This document shows, in pieces, positions 61,354 to 64,000 of a stretch of 64,000 nt of DNA (position 1 is its first letter; every line of letters begins with the position of its first letter). The position numbers were made by a program, and so were the translations under genes. Source of the DNA: Chitinophagales bacterium (GTDB taxonomy: Bacteria > Bacteroidota > Bacteroidia > Chitinophagales > Saprospiraceae). The stretch is taken from assembly GCA_017303475.1 (NCBI GenBank), contig JAFLBO010000012.1, positions 62,001-126,000 of the forward strand, read 5' to 3'. The notes under the pieces were generated by a model. The model made no database searches, had not been told where the DNA came from, and was given only the letters and a program-made list of their open reading frames with translations.

Positions 61354-64000
61354 TTACAGCTTCACTACCTTCCCTTGGGCAATCATGGTTCTATGTTTAT
61401 CTAGATATTGAATCAGATACAGTCCAGTCGGCAATGTAGTCAGATTCAGGTAATGGGTTTCTTGAATTGATGGGAAAACACTGGTTTCTTCCAGCACTAT
61501 TTTTCCGGTGGCATCCAGGACCCTCAGGCTCGCCCCCTCCCGTTGGAAGGGGCGAGTGAGGCTTACCAGAGCGTTTCCATTCGTTGGGTTAGGAGCGATC
61601 CTTAGCGCCCCTGTAGTAGTGTTTGTGTTCACTGGATTTTGTTGGGCGGTAATCAGGGATTCAAAAGGGTTTCCAATGGTGTGCAGGGTTTGGGCAGTAA
61701 TCACAGGCGTGTTTTGGTCAAAATATATCGCGGCTCTATTGGTTATTTCTGTTCCGGGAGCCAGGTCTTTTTTCAATGCAATCCGGTATTTGACAAATCC
61801 CTGCGAAGCAGCCTCATTAGCGCCGGAATCAGGCAGGGCAATGGGATCAAACAGGAAACTCAGGATACCAAACTCACTGAAGTTATACTGGTAAGGATGA
61901 CTTGAAGCCCCCGGTTTAAAGGTCGACAGGTCTAGAAAACGGGAAAGTGTATCCCTGATTTCTACCCGGAAAGCCGTGTCGGTACCGGTGTTCTGAAAGC
62001 GGATCAGATATTCTATAGTGATGCCTTGTTTTACCACATGATCGTCTCCAACGCCCAGCGGCAAGCCTGTTTTATCATTCGGGTCATAAGAGCCAATGTT
62101 TTGTCGGCATTCTATGTCTGTACTGAAATTTCCATCGTTTTGCGGAAACTGGAAAGTGTAGCCCATACTGAACGGGAATCCGCCGCATCCTTCTACCACC
62201 AGTGTTGGCGTACTGTTGCCTGGATGGCCCGGAGTCTGATTGACGATGATGGTTACCGTAGAGCCTTCCGGATAAAGTACTATAGTTGTATCCTGGCCTC
62301 CGTTTAATTGCAGGGTAGACAGCTTGAATATGATCACATCTTCCACGATGATGTATTCCACCGCCTGCTGCATATCCAGCCCTTCATTAGAGATGGTAAT
62401 CACCACTGAATCGCCGGCACAATACCCGTTTACTTCCAAACTGGAACCATCCCATTCCGGACTAAACCCAAAGCACAGCGAATCCGGATAAATATGGGCT
62501 TCTGTGCAATGTGTTTGCCCCAGCACCGTGCTATCGCAATCCAGCAGGGCAGTAAACTGGAAGCTTCCACCTGAAAGCTCTGGCACAGCGCCAACCTGAA
62601 ACAAGAGCGTGTCGCCAGTTTGGATGTACGGCAAGTTGCTGCTTACAGCCGTCAGGTATGGATCAAGCGCCACCGTAATCCAGGCATCCGGCGCCGGGAT
62701 TGTACCATAATTGTAGTACTTAACCGAATAGGTGTTCTCATGACACCGGCGCAGAAACGGCACGCTCAAATCCACATCCAACAAAGGGCAATCGTACGCT
62801 GCCTGTACCGGAAAATCCGCATAAAGGGTGTCGCCTGGCTGCAGGATTGCTATTTGTATGGAATCTTCGCAGGTAGCCCAGTAAGCGGAAGGCGGCAACA
62901 CGGATACGAACCAGACGCCGGTGTCCAACCCCATCGAATACTCCCCCGTTGAATCGGTAAGGGTGTACACTGCGCCCGGTTCGCCACTTGCCGTGATAAT
63001 CCAGCCGGACAATCCCGGCTCACCTGCATTTTCCACACAATCTTCTATTTCGTCCCGAACAACTCGTCCTGCCACCCGATTAGTCCAGGCAAAGCCCAGC
63101 GCATCGGTTTGCAACAGCCAGGCTTGCAAATCACCACCTGCACTGTAAGAACCTGTTTGTCCGGCGATGATGAAGCCGTTTCCGTTGGCCGGGATTGCCA
63201 CATCCCAGCAAATATCGCCCCTCAATCCTCCGTAAGTCCGAAACCATACCAGTCCGCCCTGCGCATTTACGCGGGCCATAAAACCGTCCCTGCTATTGGA
63301 ACCTTCCGGAATATGCTCGCCCACCAGCACGAGGTCTCCACCAGGCAGTTCCAGGGCATCGTGTACTTGTTGCAAACCTGGCAGGGTCAGGCGACGGGTC
63401 CAGAGGGTATCCAGTTCATCATCCAGTGCCACCAGCAATGGGTCACGTTGATCAGGATCGCCTACACCATCGGTAGCTACGAGCAGGTATTGGCCAGCCT
63501 GCGTCTGGATAAGTTTGGCAGGGCGCTGGCTACCCGTTACGGGTAACTCCCAGCTATCCAGCGAATCGCCAAAGTTGCTCAGCCGGGTAATCAGCAGGTT
63601 ATCCTGCGTACCCTGACTGTACACCGAGCCGGCTACCAGCACCTCGTTATTGGGCAAAACCGTGGCCGTTTCTGCTCTGCTGTACAGTCCATATTCGAGC
63701 ACTTTCGACCAAAGGATACCGCCTGAAGGCGATGTTTTTTGGGCTAAAAACTGCGGGATGAAGTCGCCGTTCCCATCGGAAACCATCTTGCCGCCCAGCA
63801 GTAGGAAATCATTCCCCCATTTTTCAACATCGAAAAGTGTTTTGGCTGTGTACGTCCAACTGTTTTGCACCTGTCCGGCAGCATCTAGTTGCAGGAGTTG
63901 AATATCGGCCATAGCCGAGGTGCTTCCGGTGCTGCGCACGGTGCTACCTACCATCCAATTTCCTGAGCCGGTGGGCCAGATACTGAGAGCAGTTTCATCG
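61354..64000 (-). CDS. large T9SS type A surface protein, partial (N-terminus beyond window)
   Basis: The frame is open to the window edge and has no start; ~881 residues are visible (63954 is an internal Met). Visible order: propeller-like repeats (NNEVLVAGSVYSQGTQDNLL, GNGFIIAGQTGSYSAGG), a linker with EIEDCVENAGEPGLSGWIIT, the DUF7619-like region (SYDPNDKTGLPLGVG, ITIEYLIRFQNTGTDTAF), and a type A tail (RIAPNPTNGNALVSLTRPFQ to RTMIAQGKVVKL). Clear homologue of the protein at 40799-43702 over its whole length. First gene of an operon with the type B protein. Confidence 0.9.
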   Translation of the reverse strand, partial: DETALSIWPTGSGNWMVGSTVRSTGSTSAMADIQLLQLDAAGQVQNSWTYTAKTLFDVEKWGNDFLLLGGKMVSDGNGDFIPQFLAQKTSPSGGILWSKVLEYGLYSRAETATVLPNNEVLVAGSVYSQGTQDNLLITRLSNFGDSLDSWELPVTGSQRPAKLIQTQAGQYLLVATDGVGDPDQRDPLLVALDDELDTLWTRRLTLPGLQQVHDALELPGGDLVLVGEHIPEGSNSRDGFMARVNAQGGLVWFRTYGGLRGDICWDVAIPANGNGFIIAGQTGSYSAGGDLQAWLLQTDALGFAWTNRVAGRVVRDEIEDCVENAGEPGLSGWIITASGEPGAVYTLTDSTGEYSMGLDTGVWFVSVLPPSAYWATCEDSIQIAILQPGDTLYADFPVQAAYDCPLLDVDLSVPFLRRCHENTYSVKYYNYGTIPAPDAWITVALDPYLTAVSSNLPYIQTGDTLLFQVGAVPELSGGSFQFTALLDCDSTVLGQTHCTEAHIYPDSLCFGFSPEWDGSSLEVNGYCAGDSVVITISNEGLDMQQAVEYIIVEDVIIFKLSTLQLNGGQDTTIVLYPEGSTVTIIVNQTPGHPGNSTPTLVVEGCGGFPFSMGYTFQFPQNDGNFSTDIECRQNIGSYDPNDKTGLPLGVGDDHVVKQGITIEYLIRFQNTGTDTAFRVEIRDTLSRFLDLSTFKPGASSHPYQYNFSEFGILSFLFDPIALPDSGANEAASQGFVKYRIALKKDLAPGTEITNRAAIYFDQNTPVITAQTLHTIGNPFESLITAQQNPVNTNTTTGALRIAPNPTNGNALVSLTRPFQREGASLRVLDATGKIVLEETSVFPSIQETHYLNLTTLPTGLYLIQYLDKHRTMIAQGKVVKL

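Overview
The window is from a member of the Bacteroidota, most likely a Saprospiria-type bacterium (the phylum is well supported, the family is inference). Support: several proteins with C-terminal type IX secretion (T9SS) sorting domains, two TonB-dependent receptors (one paired with a DUF4249 lipoprotein), promoters of the Bacteroidota form (TTTG, 19 nt, then TAnnTTTG), and large beta-rich surface proteins. No rRNA, tRNA, CRISPR array, transposase or integrase gene was seen.

Layout. 0-2.3 kb: a solitary HNH-type nuclease, a small membrane protein and a gene-poor stretch. 2.3-8.6 kb: TonB receptor plus DUF4249 lipoprotein, a TIR-bounded non-coding element, a tandem universal stress protein, an NRDE protein, and a 101-residue protein that is little more than a signal peptide plus a T9SS tail. 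8.8-14.6 kb: housekeeping (rnr, nusA, rimP) and a metallo-beta-lactamase-fold hydrolase. 14.6-18.9 kb: a low-GC accessory island of unrecognised genes and a serine hydrolase between two diverged copies of a ~250 bp repeat. 18.9-31.5 kb: a second TonB receptor, hpt, an FtsX-type permease, a porin-like barrel, two ArsR-type regulators, tsaB, a DUF4286 protein, aroA, a methyltransferase and a cation/proton antiporter. 31.6-40.4 kb: a DCC-type thiol oxidoreductase, two convergent paralogous peptide-binding proteins on either side of a palindrome, then an AsmA-like/SGNH-hydrolase/membrane-protein/lipoprotein operon. 40.8-48.4 kb: a large T9SS protein, a helical-repeat protein, a 1.4 kb non-coding zone with two tandem small-RNA candidates, and a PafA-type phosphatase. 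48.7-64 kb: moxR, a small deoxyribosyltransferase-like protein, aroQ, a secreted hypothetical, lon, then three large T9SS-exported proteins, the last cut by the window edge.

Two features are unusual. (1) At 45.77-46.55 kb a 618 bp unit is tandemly duplicated; each copy has a well-spaced promoter, a ~130 nt transcript region with a conserved stem, and a perfect GC-rich terminator. The same extended promoter lies in front of the T9SS gene that starts at 43702. This looks like an undescribed small-RNA pair. (2) Intergenic DNA is full of long, often perfect inverted repeats built from simple tandem words. These repeats start exactly at, or contain, the stop codons of about ten genes.
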